Assembly (NCBI RefSeq): GCF_009818105.1
Contig: NZ_CP046564.1
Location: forward strand, 496,001 to 560,000
Source of the DNA: Bacillus sp. N1-1
Lineage (GTDB): Bacteria; Bacillota; Bacilli; Bacillales; Guptibacillaceae
Reading direction: 5' to 3'
Length of the DNA stretch: 64,000 nucleotides
Positions 1 through 12,569 of the stretch are shown one piece after another; position 1 is the first letter of the stretch, and every line of letters starts with the position of its first letter. Both the position numbers and the translations under genes were made by a program. The notes under the pieces are model-generated. The model saw nothing but the letters and a program-made list of their open reading frames with translations. It made no database searches and was not told the origin of the DNA.

Positions 1-2
1 CT

Positions 3-488
3 GTCGGTAAACTTGATAGCATTTCTCTTTGGGCACTGAATGATGATATGGAAGCTTCTGAAGGAAAAGCAAAAGTAAGAGTAGTACATGCTTCTCCAGA
101 TGCACCTAATGTAGATGTAGCTGTTAAAGACGGGGATGTTCTGTTCTCCGATGTTGCATTCAAATCGACGTCTGATTATGCAGAAGTTGATCCTATGACT
201 GTTGATCTTGAAGTTCGGCCAGCAGGATCTGAAGACGTTGTCCTTGAAATCCCTGGTGTTGAATTGAAAGAAGGGTATGTTTACTCGGTATATGCTATTG
301 GTCTTGTAGAAGGTGAACCAACGCTTGAAGCTTGGCCAATGGTTGATGCGACAAACATGCCTTCAGAAATGCCGCAAACTGGTATGGGTGGTACAGCAGA
401 TCAGTCGAATACAGTTGCGTGGGCACTTCTAGGTGGAGCGATTCTAGCAGCAGGAACTGGAATCTATCTTCGCAGGCAAACAGCCTAA
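3..488 (+). CDS. DUF4397 cell-surface protein with LPXTG-like sorting signal (5' truncated)
   Basis: The reading frame is open to the window edge, so the N-terminus is missing. The visible part holds one DUF4397-type repeat (VRVVHASPDAPNVDV near its start), and the residues before it look like the tail of a preceding repeat. The C-terminus is a classical cell-wall sorting signal: MPQTG (369-383), a hydrophobic segment and a short basic tail (RRQTA). The sortase gene lies 23 bp downstream, so this is probably its dedicated substrate. DUF4397 proteins are surface proteins of unknown function; the anchoring role is inferred from the motif. Confidence 0.85.
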   Translation, partial: VGKLDSISLWALNDDMEASEGKAKVRVVHASPDAPNVDVAVKDGDVLFSDVAFKSTSDYAEVDPMTVDLEVRPAGSEDVVLEIPGVELKEGYVYSVYAIGLVEGEPTLEAWPMVDATNMPSEMPQTGMGGTADQSNTVAWALLGGAILAAGTGIYLRRQTA

Positions 489-511
489 TTTTACACAAAG
501 GAGGAGCAGTG

Positions 512-1147
512 ATGCTGGCAAAAAAGCTTTTAATGATGATTGTACTTTTAGGAGCAGCGGCAGGCTGCTCTTCTTCTACTTCTGATCAGAAGGGTGGAAA
601 GGAAGGGGTTTCAGCTAATGAAACGCAACTTATATCTGCTCCAGATTTAACAGCATCTTCTTCATCTAAGAGTAAAGAATCCGTTGAACCAGCTTTAGAA
701 GGGGTCATTCCAGCTCAATTATCTATTCCAGCCATTAATGTAGATGCAAAAGTGGAGCATGTCGGCCAATTACCAGATGGCCAAATGGATGTGCCGAAAG
801 ATGATCGTAATGTTGGGTGGTATCAGTTTGGAGCGAAGCCTGGTGAAATAGGGAACGCCGTTCTTGCTGGTCATGTTGATAATAAAACAGGTCCTTCGGT
901 GTTTTTTTATCTTGATAAGTTAGAACCAGGCGATATCGTCACAGTTTCTAGTGAAAATGGAAAGGAATTTGACTTCGAAGTACAGGAGATCGAATCGTAT
1001 CCTAGAGATGAAGCACCACTCGAAAAGGTATTTGGAACGAGTTCTAAATCACGTCTTAATTTGATTACTTGTACAGGAACATTCAATCGTGATGCCGGCA
1101 CACACGAGGAGCGGATGGTTGTCTATACGACGCTTGTTTCAAAATAG
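512..1147 (+). CDS. Class F-like sortase with lipoprotein signal peptide
   Basis: A 211-residue transpeptidase expected to anchor the preceding DUF4397 protein to the cell wall. The ATG at 512 follows an AAAGGAGGA ribosome site; longer in-frame versions would run into the upstream gene. The N-terminus is a signal peptide ending in a lipobox (LGAAAGC, Cys19), then a Ser/Thr/Lys-rich linker to about residue 65. The sortase fold follows, with catalytic His121 (LAGHVD), Cys187 (LITCTG) and Arg201 (ERMVV). The sequence style (SIPAINVDAKV, DVPKD, VGWY) fits class E/F rather than housekeeping SrtA. A lipid anchor in place of the usual transmembrane helix is unusual. Confidence 0.85.
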   Translation: MLAKKLLMMIVLLGAAAGCSSSTSDQKGGKEGVSANETQLISAPDLTASSSSKSKESVEPALEGVIPAQLSIPAINVDAKVEHVGQLPDGQMDVPKDDRNVGWYQFGAKPGEIGNAVLAGHVDNKTGPSVFFYLDKLEPGDIVTVSSENGKEFDFEVQEIESYPRDEAPLEKVFGTSSKSRLNLITCTGTFNRDAGTHEERMVVYTTLVSK

Positions 1148-1162
1148 TTCGTCCTAAAAGAA

Positions 1163-1197
1163 GAAAACGCCTCATAGCTTTATATGAGGTGTTTTCT
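1163..1197 (+). terminator. Intrinsic terminator of the sortase gene
   Basis: A 14-bp stem (1163-1176 with 1183-1196, one G-T wobble) with a 6-nt loop and a T-rich 3' arm. The right arm contains GAGGTG (1186-1191), the apparent ribosome site of the next gene. Confidence 0.75.
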
Positions 1198-1198
1198 A

Positions 1199-1630
1199 AT
1201 GTTCCTATTGATTATGTGTGCGATCATCCTTGCTTTTATTAGTGTTGGAAGAAGTATAATATCCATCATGAAAAGAACGAGAGTACCTGGAAGTCTAATA
1301 TCAGTGTATAAAATGTTTCTCTTATTTCTTGTTTATATAACGATGATCATCGCATTTGGATGTGTCTATTTAAGCTTTATCATACTTGATGTTCCTGTTC
1401 TTCAAGAAGGTCAGGTGGATCTTGCTGATATGCCGCTAACACCACTTGCAAGAATCCAAGCGGTTCTCTATTTTAGTGCTGTCACTCTACTATCTGTTGG
1501 TTATGGTGATCTGACACCGATTGGGATAGGACGATGGATTGCGATTATTGAGGCGTTAATTGGTTACTTGATGCCGGCGGCTTTTTTCGTAACAACGATT
1601 GTTGATTACAGGGAAAACTCTAAGTTGTAA
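1199..1630 (+). CDS. Two-helix potassium channel family protein (Ion_trans_2)
   Basis: A small integral membrane protein of 143 residues. It has an N-terminal helix, another helix (FLLFLVYITMIIAFGCVYL), then a pore loop with the K+ selectivity filter TLLSVGYGDLTP and a final helix. The fold is that of a pore-only K+ channel, presumably a tetramer; no RCK/TrkA-N regulatory domain follows. ATG 1199 is chosen because GAGGTG sits 7 nt upstream; ATG 1184, also in frame, would lie inside the preceding hairpin without a ribosome site. Confidence 0.75.
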   Translation: MFLLIMCAIILAFISVGRSIISIMKRTRVPGSLISVYKMFLLFLVYITMIIAFGCVYLSFIILDVPVLQEGQVDLADMPLTPLARIQAVLYFSAVTLLSVGYGDLTPIGIGRWIAIIEALIGYLMPAAFFVTTIVDYRENSKL

Positions 1631-1683
1631 GTTGAATGGAATTTCGTTACGCTTAGCTTATGATGAGCTAAGGAGGCGTAAAA

Positions 1684-2154
1684 ATGAAGAATGAAATTGG
1701 TCAAAAAGCTTCTGATTTTAAGTTAGAAGCTAGCACAGGAGAAACGGTATCTCTTTCTGACTACAAAGGGAAAAATGTCGTACTATATTTCTACCCAAAA
1801 GATATGACACCTGGATGTACGACAGAGGCATGTGATTTTCGTGATCATATTGAAGGATTCGAAGAACTGGATACAGTGATTTTAGGTGTTAGCCCCGATC
1901 CAGTTGAAAAGCACAAGAAATTTATTGATAAGTATGATCTTCCGTTTCTTCTTCTTGCAGATGAAGATCACTCTGTTGCCGAAGATTATGACGTCTGGCA
2001 ATTGAAGAAGAATTTTGGTAAAGAATATATGGGCATCGTCCGCTCCACTTTTGTTATTGATAAAGAAGGAACGCTCGTTAAAGAGTGGCGCAAAGTTCGT
2101 GTAAAAGATCACGTAGAGTCTGCATTAAGCTATATTAAAGAAAACTTATCATAA
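1684..2154 (+). CDS. bcp: Thioredoxin-dependent thiol peroxidase (Bcp/PrxQ)
   Basis: A 156-residue peroxiredoxin that reduces H2O2 and organic peroxides with thioredoxin as electron donor. The peroxidatic Cys45 lies in DMTPGCTTEAC and Cys50 is the resolving cysteine, the CX4C arrangement of atypical 2-Cys PrxQ enzymes. AAGGAGG precedes the ATG. It is near perR (two genes downstream), as B. subtilis ygaF (bcp) is near perR. A terminator follows at 2232. Confidence 0.95.
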   Translation: MKNEIGQKASDFKLEASTGETVSLSDYKGKNVVLYFYPKDMTPGCTTEACDFRDHIEGFEELDTVILGVSPDPVEKHKKFIDKYDLPFLLLADEDHSVAEDYDVWQLKKNFGKEYMGIVRSTFVIDKEGTLVKEWRKVRVKDHVESALSYIKENLS

Positions 2155-2231
2155 ACGTTTGTCTACAGGGCATCTGGCTATACTTCTTGCATTTGTTGTA
2201 CATAGAGTATAGTAGATCATATCTTCAGTTG

Positions 2232-2256
2232 AGAGCGCATCATGCGCTCTTTTTTT
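2232..2256 (+). terminator. Intrinsic terminator after bcp
   Basis: A 9-bp stem (AGAGCGCAT/ATGCGCTCT) followed by a run of seven T. Confidence 0.85.
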
Positions 2257-2341
2257 GATTTAGAAGAAAGAGCTTATACTTAAATGCCACCGCTGATTCG
2301 GCTATACTTATAATTAAGAAACTCATGAAAGTGGTGAAAAA

Positions 2342-3292
2342 ATGAAAGTATTATCAACTGGTAAACTTAGTACGAAAATTAAAGAGCGCTTAAAAGAAAG
2401 CTATCCAGAGCTCAAATTTCAGTTCTTTTCCTCAATGGAAGAAGCAGAACCATATCTTTCCGAAGCTGAAGTTCTTCTTACATATGGGGAAGACCTAAAC
2501 GATACTCTTATTCAGAAAGCTACCCAACTTAAATGGATAATGGTCCTTTCAGCAGGACTAGAACGGATGCCACTACAAGCGATTAAAGAGAAAAAGATTC
2601 TTCTTACAAATGCGAGAGGTATCCATCGTATACCTATGGCCGAATATACCCTTTCCGTCATGCTTCAAGTCGCTAGAGACACGAAAGTAGTTCTCGCAAA
2701 TGAATCATCGAAGGTTTGGAAGAAGAAAACCCCGATACGCGAAATCACTGGTAGCACAATCGGAGTTATTGGAACGGGTGCTATCGGCAGTGAGATTGCA
2801 AGGGTAGCTAAAGCCTTTCGAATAAAAACGCTTGGCGTTAATCGATCAGGTCATAAAGTAGAGCACTTTGATGAAATTTATAAAAATGATGACCTTTTAA
2901 CAATGCTTCCTAAATGTGACTTCGTTATTAGTGTGCTACCTAGTACGGATGAAACAATGAATTATTTTAAGAAAGAGCAATTTTTAGCAATGAAAGACTC
3001 AGGCGTATTTATTAATATTGGTAGAGGAGATACTGTAGAGGAACAGGATCTAATTGATGCATTAAATGAAAATCATCTAGCCCATGCCGTGCTAGATGTG
3101 TTTAAAAACGAACCACTTGATGCGTCTCATCCTTTTTGGGAAATGGAGAATGTAACCGTTACGCCGCATCATTCTGCAATATCTGACAACTATCAACCTA
3201 GAGCGATTGAAATTTTTGAGCATAACTTATTGCAATATCAAAATGGAATGAACGATTTTAAGAATGTCATTGATCCAGATAGGGGGTATTAA
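2342..3292 (+). CDS. D-2-hydroxyacid dehydrogenase family protein
   Basis: An NAD(P)-dependent oxidoreductase of 316 residues, likely cytosolic, in the phosphoglycerate dehydrogenase-like superfamily. A catalytic N-terminal part is followed by a Rossmann domain with GVIGTGAIGSEIARV near residue 143. The family's catalytic Arg (NIGRGD), Glu (KNEPLD) and His (TPHHSA) are all present. The substrate cannot be read from sequence; 2-keto acid reduction is the family activity. It is followed after 2 bp by the cobalamin adenosyltransferase gene, so the two are probably cotranscribed. Confidence 0.88.
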   Translation: MKVLSTGKLSTKIKERLKESYPELKFQFFSSMEEAEPYLSEAEVLLTYGEDLNDTLIQKATQLKWIMVLSAGLERMPLQAIKEKKILLTNARGIHRIPMAEYTLSVMLQVARDTKVVLANESSKVWKKKTPIREITGSTIGVIGTGAIGSEIARVAKAFRIKTLGVNRSGHKVEHFDEIYKNDDLLTMLPKCDFVISVLPSTDETMNYFKKEQFLAMKDSGVFINIGRGDTVEEQDLIDALNENHLAHAVLDVFKNEPLDASHPFWEMENVTVTPHHSAISDNYQPRAIEIFEHNLLQYQNGMNDFKNVIDPDRGY

Positions 3293-3294
3293 AT

Positions 3295-3849
3295 TTGAAA
3301 ATTTATACAAAGACAGGCGATAAAGGGGAAACATCTCTCGTTTATGGACAGCGAGTATTAAAAAGCGATATTCGGGTTGAAGCTTATGGAACATGTGATG
3401 AGGCGAATTCTCAAATTGGACTTGCACTAAGTTATCTTGGTGCGACTCACTTTGAGGGAAAAGAAGAGTGGGAGTCTATTTTTCATAAAGTACAAACGTG
3501 GCTTTTCCATGTTGGCGCTGAGCTTGCAACTCCAAAAGGAAAAAAAGTAGGATGGACAATTGAAGAAGCGCATATTAATGAAATGGAAAAGCAAATTGAC
3601 GCCTGGGAGCAGCAACTTGAACCTTTGCGTAACTTTATTTTGCCAGGTGGGCATTCAGTGGGAGCATGCTTACACGTGGCGCGCACAATTGTCAGGCGTG
3701 CTGAGCGTCTGACGACTATGGTCGAAGAGACGAATCCACTTGTTCTTTCATTTTTGAATCGGCTCTCTGATTTCTTATTTGTTGCCGCGCGTTTCATTAA
3801 CTATCATATGGGAGAGAATGAGTCAGTTCTTCACCAAGGTCAGAAGTAA
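3295..3849 (+). CDS. Cob(I)yrinic acid a,c-diamide adenosyltransferase, PduO type
   Basis: A 184-residue enzyme that transfers the adenosyl group of ATP to cob(I)alamin to make coenzyme B12. It shows the N-terminal YTKTGDKGET motif (ATP binding) and the RTIVRRAER signature of PduO-type enzymes (B. subtilis YvqK). The start is TTG at 3295, since AGGGGG lies about 7 nt upstream and the protein family begins with KIYTKTGD. It lies 2 bp after the hydroxyacid dehydrogenase gene. Confidence 0.92.
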   Translation: MKIYTKTGDKGETSLVYGQRVLKSDIRVEAYGTCDEANSQIGLALSYLGATHFEGKEEWESIFHKVQTWLFHVGAELATPKGKKVGWTIEEAHINEMEKQIDAWEQQLEPLRNFILPGGHSVGACLHVARTIVRRAERLTTMVEETNPLVLSFLNRLSDFLFVAARFINYHMGENESVLHQGQK

Positions 3850-3874
3850 GAAACCCTCTATAGGCGTGCCGTTA

Positions 3875-3904
3875 TTGACAAAACCCTCTTTTACCATGTA
3901 CACT
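3875..3904 (+). promoter_or_regulatory. Sigma-A promoter of perR
   Basis: TTGACA (3875-3880), 18-nt spacer, TACACT (3899-3904). Confidence 0.6.
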
Positions 3905-3906
3905 AA

Positions 3907-3921
3907 TTATAAACATTACAA
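3907..3921 (+). promoter_or_regulatory. Per box (PerR operator)
   Basis: TTATAAACATTACAA matches 12 of 14 informative positions of the Per-box consensus TTATAATnATTATAA and lies just past the -10 of the perR promoter. This is consistent with perR autorepression, which is known in B. subtilis. Confidence 0.65.
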
Positions 3922-3957
3922 AGTAAGAATGCTTGTTGAAAGCGAGGTGCATGACGA

Positions 3958-4392
3958 ATGGCTGAAGAGAAACTGCATGAAGCAATTGATGCGATGAAAA
4001 ATTCAGGAGTGCGTATTACCCCGCAGCGTCATGCCATTCTGGAGCATTTAATCCAGTCCATGTCACATCCTACAGCAGATGAAATATATAAGTCTCTTGA
4101 AGGAAAATTTCCTAATATGAGTGTAGCAACAGTTTATAATAACCTGAGAGTATTTAAGGAAATTGGACTGGTGAAAGAATTAACGTACGGAGATGCTTCC
4201 AGCCGATTTGATTGTGTCACAACAGATCATTATCATATTATTTGTGATGATTGTGGTAAGATTGTAGACTTTCATTATCCGGGATTGGACGAAGTAGAAA
4301 CGCTTGCGGAACAGGTAACAGGCTTCCGAGTCGGCGATCACAGAATGGAGATTTACGGAAAGTGTCCAGATTGCCAAAAAAGCAAACATTAA
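3958..4392 (+). CDS. perR: Peroxide-responsive Fur-family repressor PerR
   Basis: A 144-residue metalloregulator that represses peroxide-stress and iron-storage genes and is inactivated by metal-catalysed histidine oxidation. An N-terminal winged helix (residues about 10-85) is followed by a dimerisation domain. The regulatory site residues His37, Asp85, His91, His93 and Asp104 and the structural zinc cysteines 96, 99, 136 and 139 fall at the B. subtilis PerR positions. GAGGTG is 8 nt before the ATG. A Per box upstream suggests autoregulation. Confidence 0.97.
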   Translation: MAEEKLHEAIDAMKNSGVRITPQRHAILEHLIQSMSHPTADEIYKSLEGKFPNMSVATVYNNLRVFKEIGLVKELTYGDASSRFDCVTTDHYHIICDDCGKIVDFHYPGLDEVETLAEQVTGFRVGDHRMEIYGKCPDCQKSKH

Positions 4393-4393
4393 T

Positions 4394-4432
4394 AAAAAAG
4401 AGCTTCCGCATATGTAGCGGAGGCTCTTTTTT
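4394..4432. terminator. Bidirectional terminator between perR and ygzB
   Basis: A 10-bp stem (GAGCTTCCGC with GCGGAGGCTC, one mismatch) flanked by A-run and T-run, so it can end both convergent genes. Confidence 0.85.
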
Positions 4433-4797
4433 CACTGCGTTCTGTTTTGGGCTTTCTTTACATTATATTTCTCATCAAACTCTTTGCCGTCCAAGTCAGG
4501 GTCCATAGTTAAAGGCTGTTTGCAATGCATACAGGCATCTACACGTCCGAGAACTTTCGTCGGTTTTTCACAATTTGGACAGACTACCTGTATCGCTCTT
4601 GTTGAGAGCATTCCGATCCAAAAATAAACAACAGCACTTGCGATTGTTGCAAGAAATCCAATGAGCATAAAGATGGTCATAAGCAAGACGGAAGTCTTGA
4701 AGAATATTCCTATATACATAATCGCAATTCCAATAAAAACGAGACTCAGCGCGAACGTACGAATTTTATTAATCTTATTAGTATACTTTAATTGCAT
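4432..4797 (-). CDS. ygzB: YgzB family membrane protein with C-terminal zinc ribbon (UPF0295)
   Basis: A 121-residue protein of unknown function. Two transmembrane helices (about residues 14-35 and 41-65) are followed by a cytosolic zinc ribbon, [20 protein letters not shown]. It closely resembles B. subtilis YgzB, which also sits between perR and ygxA. The start is the ATG at 4797, preceded by GGAGGG; in-frame sequence further upstream has no ribosome site. Confidence 0.88.
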   Translation of the reverse strand: MQLKYTNKINKIRTFALSLVFIGIAIMYIGIFFKTSVLLMTIFMLIGFLATIASAVVYFWIGMLSTRAIQVVCPNCEKPTKVLGRVDACMHCKQPLTMDPDLDGKEFDEKYNVKKAQNRTQ

Positions 4798-4946
4798 TAC
4801 ATGTCCCTCCTGCACCCAATTATAGCATAAGCAAAAGGTGTAAGCACTTTCCATATTAGGCAAATTGATTAAAGTTATTTCTTAGTAGTGTAATGTTTCT
4901 ATAGAAGGAACTAGTAGTTTTCTTAGTGAAACTTCAAATTCAGGGA

Positions 4947-4974
4947 TTGCTTAATTTTCGACAGGATTTATAAT
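4947..4974 (+). promoter_or_regulatory. Candidate sigma-A promoter of ygxA
   Basis: TTGCTT (4947-4952), 16-nt spacer, perfect TATAAT (4969-4974), about 90 nt before the start codon. Confidence 0.5.
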
Positions 4975-5065
4975 ATGGACTGTTGAATACTTAAGATAAT
5001 ACTGAAAAGAGAAAAATGATTTTGGTCATGAAACAAAAGTATAAGTAGTTCTGGAGGATCGAATA

Positions 5066-5935
5066 ATGGAAAATCTTTTAAGGCCGATTTACCAAGAGAG
5101 AGCAAGTCACCCAGGAACGCTCGGTGTACTAGTAATTGAAAAAACGAAGCCTTTTCATCCGCTTACAGATAATTTTGATGTAGTATTACTGATCATCGTT
5201 CAAGATAATGAGAAACCATGGTTCGTTAAACATTATGATTTTGAAGGTAAGAAAGCAGCCATGCACGTAGTGTCGGAAGAGCAAGTTAATGAATGGTTGA
5301 TTTCGGGTAGCCATCGACGTCTTGTAGCCTGGCTTGTTAATGGGAAAATTATTTTCGATCGTAACGAGTACATAGCTGGGTTGAAAGAGAGGATCAGGGA
5401 CTTTCCTTATGAAGAGCGCACTCGTAAAATCGGCGTGGAGTTTGCAAGATTAATTCGTCGCTATACAGAAGGAAAAGAATTGTTTGCATCGAGGCAATAC
5501 ATGGACGCCTATAATTTTATTCTTCATGCTTTGCATCACCTGGCTCGTTTATCAGTTATTGAGCATGGATTCCATCCAGAGATTACGGTATGGAATCAGG
5601 TGAAACACATTGAACCTGAAATTTTCAAGCTTTATACTGAGCTCTTATCCGGGGAAGACCCGCTTGATAAACGCCTGGAATTACTGCTCCTTGCTAATGA
5701 TTTTTCATTATCATCAAAATCAAAAAACGCGACTGTTCATATTAGGAAGGTTATGAATGAACGTAGTAATGCCTGGACTTATCAGGAACTAATGGAAGAA
5801 GAGCAGCTTAAAGAATATGGCATAGATCTTGGTGCCCTGCTAGAATATATGATTGAAAAAGGTTTGGTTGAAGTGCATAGAAGCGAGACAAAAGGATCTG
5901 GTATATTTATTAGAGAATACAGCGCAATCGAATAA
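5066..5935 (+). CDS. ygxA: YgxA-like nucleotidyltransferase-fold protein
   Basis: A 289-residue cytosolic protein of unknown function resembling B. subtilis YgxA, which also lies immediately upstream of an rRNA operon. The family is described as nucleotidyltransferase-like, and the N-terminal half would carry that fold, but I see no certain catalytic Gly-Ser plus Asp pair. The C-terminal part reads as helical, with a possible winged helix near residues 240-285. GGAGG precedes the ATG. It ends 36 bp before the first rrn promoter. Confidence 0.75.
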   Translation: MENLLRPIYQERASHPGTLGVLVIEKTKPFHPLTDNFDVVLLIIVQDNEKPWFVKHYDFEGKKAAMHVVSEEQVNEWLISGSHRRLVAWLVNGKIIFDRNEYIAGLKERIRDFPYEERTRKIGVEFARLIRRYTEGKELFASRQYMDAYNFILHALHHLARLSVIEHGFHPEITVWNQVKHIEPEIFKLYTELLSGEDPLDKRLELLLLANDFSLSSKSKNATVHIRKVMNERSNAWTYQELMEEEQLKEYGIDLGALLEYMIEKGLVEVHRSETKGSGIFIREYSAIE

Positions 5936-5970
5936 ATGTAATAAGCGGAGAAAAAATATCAAGAAAAGGG

Positions 5971-5999
5971 TTGACCCTATTTTTTCTCCGTGGTATATT
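5971..5999 (+). promoter_or_regulatory. rRNA operon promoter P1
   Basis: TTGACC (5971-5976), 17-nt spacer, TATATT (5994-5999). The -35 box lies inside a 13-bp inverted repeat (5946-5958 with 5978-5990). Confidence 0.75.
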
Positions 6000-6053
6000 A
6001 TTACTTGTCGCCGCGAGAGATTAACACGGCAACAAAAAACTTTAAAAAAGTTG

Positions 6054-6083
6054 TTGACGCCAACTGAGTTAATGTGTTACATT
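6054..6083 (+). promoter_or_regulatory. rRNA operon promoter P2
   Basis: TTGACG (6054-6059), 18-nt spacer, TACATT (6078-6083). It lies about 83 bp after P1, the tandem arrangement known from Bacillus rrn operons. Confidence 0.65.
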
Positions 6084-6120
6084 AATAAAGTCGCTGAAAA
6101 CGACATTGAAAGAAACGAAT

Positions 6121-6135
6121 TGCTCTTTGAAAACT
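6121..6135 (+). promoter_or_regulatory. boxA-like antitermination site in the rrn leader
   Basis: TGCTCTTTGAAAACT resembles the boxA element of Bacillus rRNA leaders, bound by NusB/NusE. A similar CCTTGAAAACTAGATAG element lies in the 16S-23S spacer near 7889. Confidence 0.6.
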
Positions 6136-6202
6136 GAACGAAACGCCATGTAAGTAGTTGTTTCTACGGAAACAAATTGTTTTAAAAGCTAGATTAAGCT
6201 TT

Positions 6203-7757
<1,555 letters not shown>

Positions 7758-7991
7758 TGGAGAATTACGAAGGTAACTTACGTTACCAACCTTACATGAG
7801 CGTTTCGTTTAGTTTTGAAAGAATGATTTATTCTTTCAAAACAGGTGAAGTGATGAAGCTTACGCTGATTCAAGTAGTAGCCTTGTTCCTTGAAAACTAG
7901 ATAGCACAAACAACGACATCCAATAATTATTTTTTATGCAAGAACTTAGTAATAACTGATGCGTTACGGCAGCAATGCCTAACAAATCGAA

Positions 7992-10921
<2,930 letters not shown>

Positions 10922-11088
10922 AAACAAAAGTGATGTGAGCATGTCTCACTAAACTTGATATTATTGGAATACGTTGTGCGTGCTATCTAGTTTTCAAGGA
11001 ATAATATTTTTCTTGAAAAACATGATGAAATATAGTATGATATATTTTGTCGCTGGCAAATCACAAAATGTGAAATCCAGTTATTAGT

Positions 11089-11205
<117 letters not shown>

Positions 11206-11213
11206 GATATTAT

Positions 11214-11288
11214 TCCACAGTAGCTCAGTGGTAGAGCTATCGGCTGTTAACCGATCGGTCGTAGGTTCGAATCCTACCTGTGGAGCCA
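11214..11288 (+). tRNA. tRNA-Asn (GUU)
   Basis: Complete cloverleaf with encoded CCA; anticodon loop CTGTTAA. First tRNA of the cluster. Confidence 0.96.
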
Positions 11289-11289
11289 T

Positions 11290-11381
11290 GGAGAGCTGTC
11301 CGAGTGGCCGAAGGAGCACGATTGGAAATCGTGTAGACGGTCAACGCCGTCTCGAGGGTTCGAATCCCTCGCTCTCCGCCA
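11290..11381 (+). tRNA. tRNA-Ser (GGA)
   Basis: Long-variable-arm class II tRNA with encoded CCA; anticodon loop TTGGAAA. Confidence 0.96.
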
Positions 11382-11405
11382 CCAGCCTACATAAATAGCA
11401 GCAGT

Positions 11406-11480
11406 GGCCCGTTGGTCAAGCGGTTAAGACACCGCCCTTTCACGGCGGTAACACGGGTTCGAATCCCGTACGGGTCACCA
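11406..11480 (+). tRNA. tRNA-Glu (UUC)
   Basis: Cloverleaf with encoded CCA; anticodon loop CTTTCAC between GCCGC-type arms. Confidence 0.96.
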
Positions 11481-11499
11481 ATATCATTTTTTACTCTGT

Positions 11500-11575
11500 G
11501 GAGGATTAGCTCAGCTGGGAGAGCATCTGCCTTACAAGCAGAGGGTCGGCGGTTCGAGCCCGTCATCCTCCACCA
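11500..11575 (+). tRNA. tRNA-Val (UAC)
   Basis: Cloverleaf with encoded CCA; anticodon loop CTTACAA. Confidence 0.96.
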
Positions 11576-11583
11576 TTTTCTAA

Positions 11584-11659
11584 GGTCCCGTGGTGTAGCG
11601 GTTAACATGCCTGCCTGTCACGCAGGAGATCGCGGGTTCGATTCCCGTCGGGACCGCCA
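11584..11659 (+). tRNA. tRNA-Asp (GUC)
   Basis: Cloverleaf with encoded CCA; anticodon loop CTGTCAC. Confidence 0.96.
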
Positions 11660-11666
11660 TTTTTTC

Positions 11667-11695
11667 TTTCATTCCCATTATCGCGGGGTGGAGCA
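11667..11695 (+). repeat. Duplicated 5' fragment of initiator tRNA (direct repeat copy 1)
   Basis: A 29-bp segment identical to 11807-11835: 15 bp of upstream flank plus the first 14 nt of the downstream tRNA-fMet (acceptor 5' strand and part of the D arm). The rest of the tRNA is absent here; 111 bp of unrelated sequence separate the copies. Confidence 0.85.
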
Positions 11696-11821
11696 ACAAG
11701 CGATACTTCCTTGAAACAGCATCGAGTTGTTTCGACGGATACGCTTCGAAGCATAACCTTGTAGAGAAAGAAACAGTGCACAGCGTAATGAGCAGGTGCA
11801 GTATCATTTCATTCCCATTAT

Positions 11822-11901
<80 letters not shown>

Positions 11902-11915
11902 AAATTTTTAAACAT

Positions 11916-11991
11916 GGCTCTGTAGCTCAGTCGGTAGAGCAGTGGACTGAAAATCCACGTGTCGGCGGTTCGATTCCGTCCGGAGCCACCA
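11916..11991 (+). tRNA. tRNA-Phe (GAA)
   Basis: Cloverleaf with encoded CCA; anticodon loop CTGAAAA. Confidence 0.96.
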
Positions 11992-11995
11992 TGTT

Positions 11996-12071
<76 letters not shown>

Positions 12072-12097
12072 TTTTCTCGAAATGAGATCAATTTCCA

Positions 12098-12126
12098 TTG
12101 CACTTTCATAAAATATGTATTACAAT
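12098..12126 (+). promoter_or_regulatory. Candidate internal promoter in the tRNA cluster
   Basis: TTGCAC (12098-12103), 17-nt spacer, TACAAT (12121-12126), in the 70-bp gap before tRNA-Tyr. It could drive the last eight tRNAs separately from the rrn promoters. Confidence 0.5.
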
Positions 12127-12141
12127 GGTAATTGTCAATTT

Positions 12142-12226
12142 GGAGGGGTAGCGAAGTGGCTAAACGCGGCGGACTGTAAATCCGCTCCCTCAGGGTTCGG
12201 CGGTTCGAATCCGTCCCCCTCCACCA
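12142..12226 (+). tRNA. tRNA-Tyr (GUA)
   Basis: Class II tRNA with long variable arm and encoded CCA; anticodon loop CTGTAAA. Confidence 0.96.
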
Positions 12227-12233
12227 TTTTTAT

Positions 12234-12307
12234 AGGGGTATAGTTTAAAGGTAGAACAGAGGTCTCCAAAACCTCCGGTGTGGGTTCGAGTCCTACTACC
12301 CCTGCCA
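12234..12307 (+). tRNA. tRNA-Trp (CCA)
   Basis: Cloverleaf with encoded 3' CCA; anticodon loop CTCCAAA. Confidence 0.96.
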
Positions 12308-12322
12308 ATTTCATTCTTTTAT

Positions 12323-12399
12323 GGCGGTTGTGGCGAAGTGGTTAACGCACCGGATTGTGATTCCGGCATTCGTGGGTTCAATTCCCATCAGCCGCCCCA
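12323..12399 (+). tRNA. tRNA-His (GUG)
   Basis: Cloverleaf with encoded CCA and an extra 5' G pairing with the C discriminator, the histidine identity element; anticodon loop TTGTGAT. Confidence 0.95.
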
Positions 12400-12403
12400 T
12401 TTT

Positions 12404-12478
12404 TGGGCTATAGCCAAGCGGTAAGGCAACGGATTTTGATTCCGTCATGCGCTGGTTCGAATCCAGCTAGCCCAGCCA
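12404..12478 (+). tRNA. tRNA-Gln (UUG)
   Basis: Cloverleaf with encoded CCA; anticodon loop TTTTGAT. Confidence 0.96.
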
Positions 12479-12485
12479 TTTTGTT

Positions 12486-12560
12486 GCGGAAGTAGTTCAG
12501 TGGTAGAACATCACCTTGCCAAGGTGGGGGTCGCGGGTTCGAATCCCGTCTTCCGCTCCA
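12486..12560 (+). tRNA. tRNA-Gly (GCC)
   Basis: Cloverleaf with encoded CCA; anticodon loop TTGCCAA. Confidence 0.96.
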
Positions 12561-12569
12561 TTTTACAAA

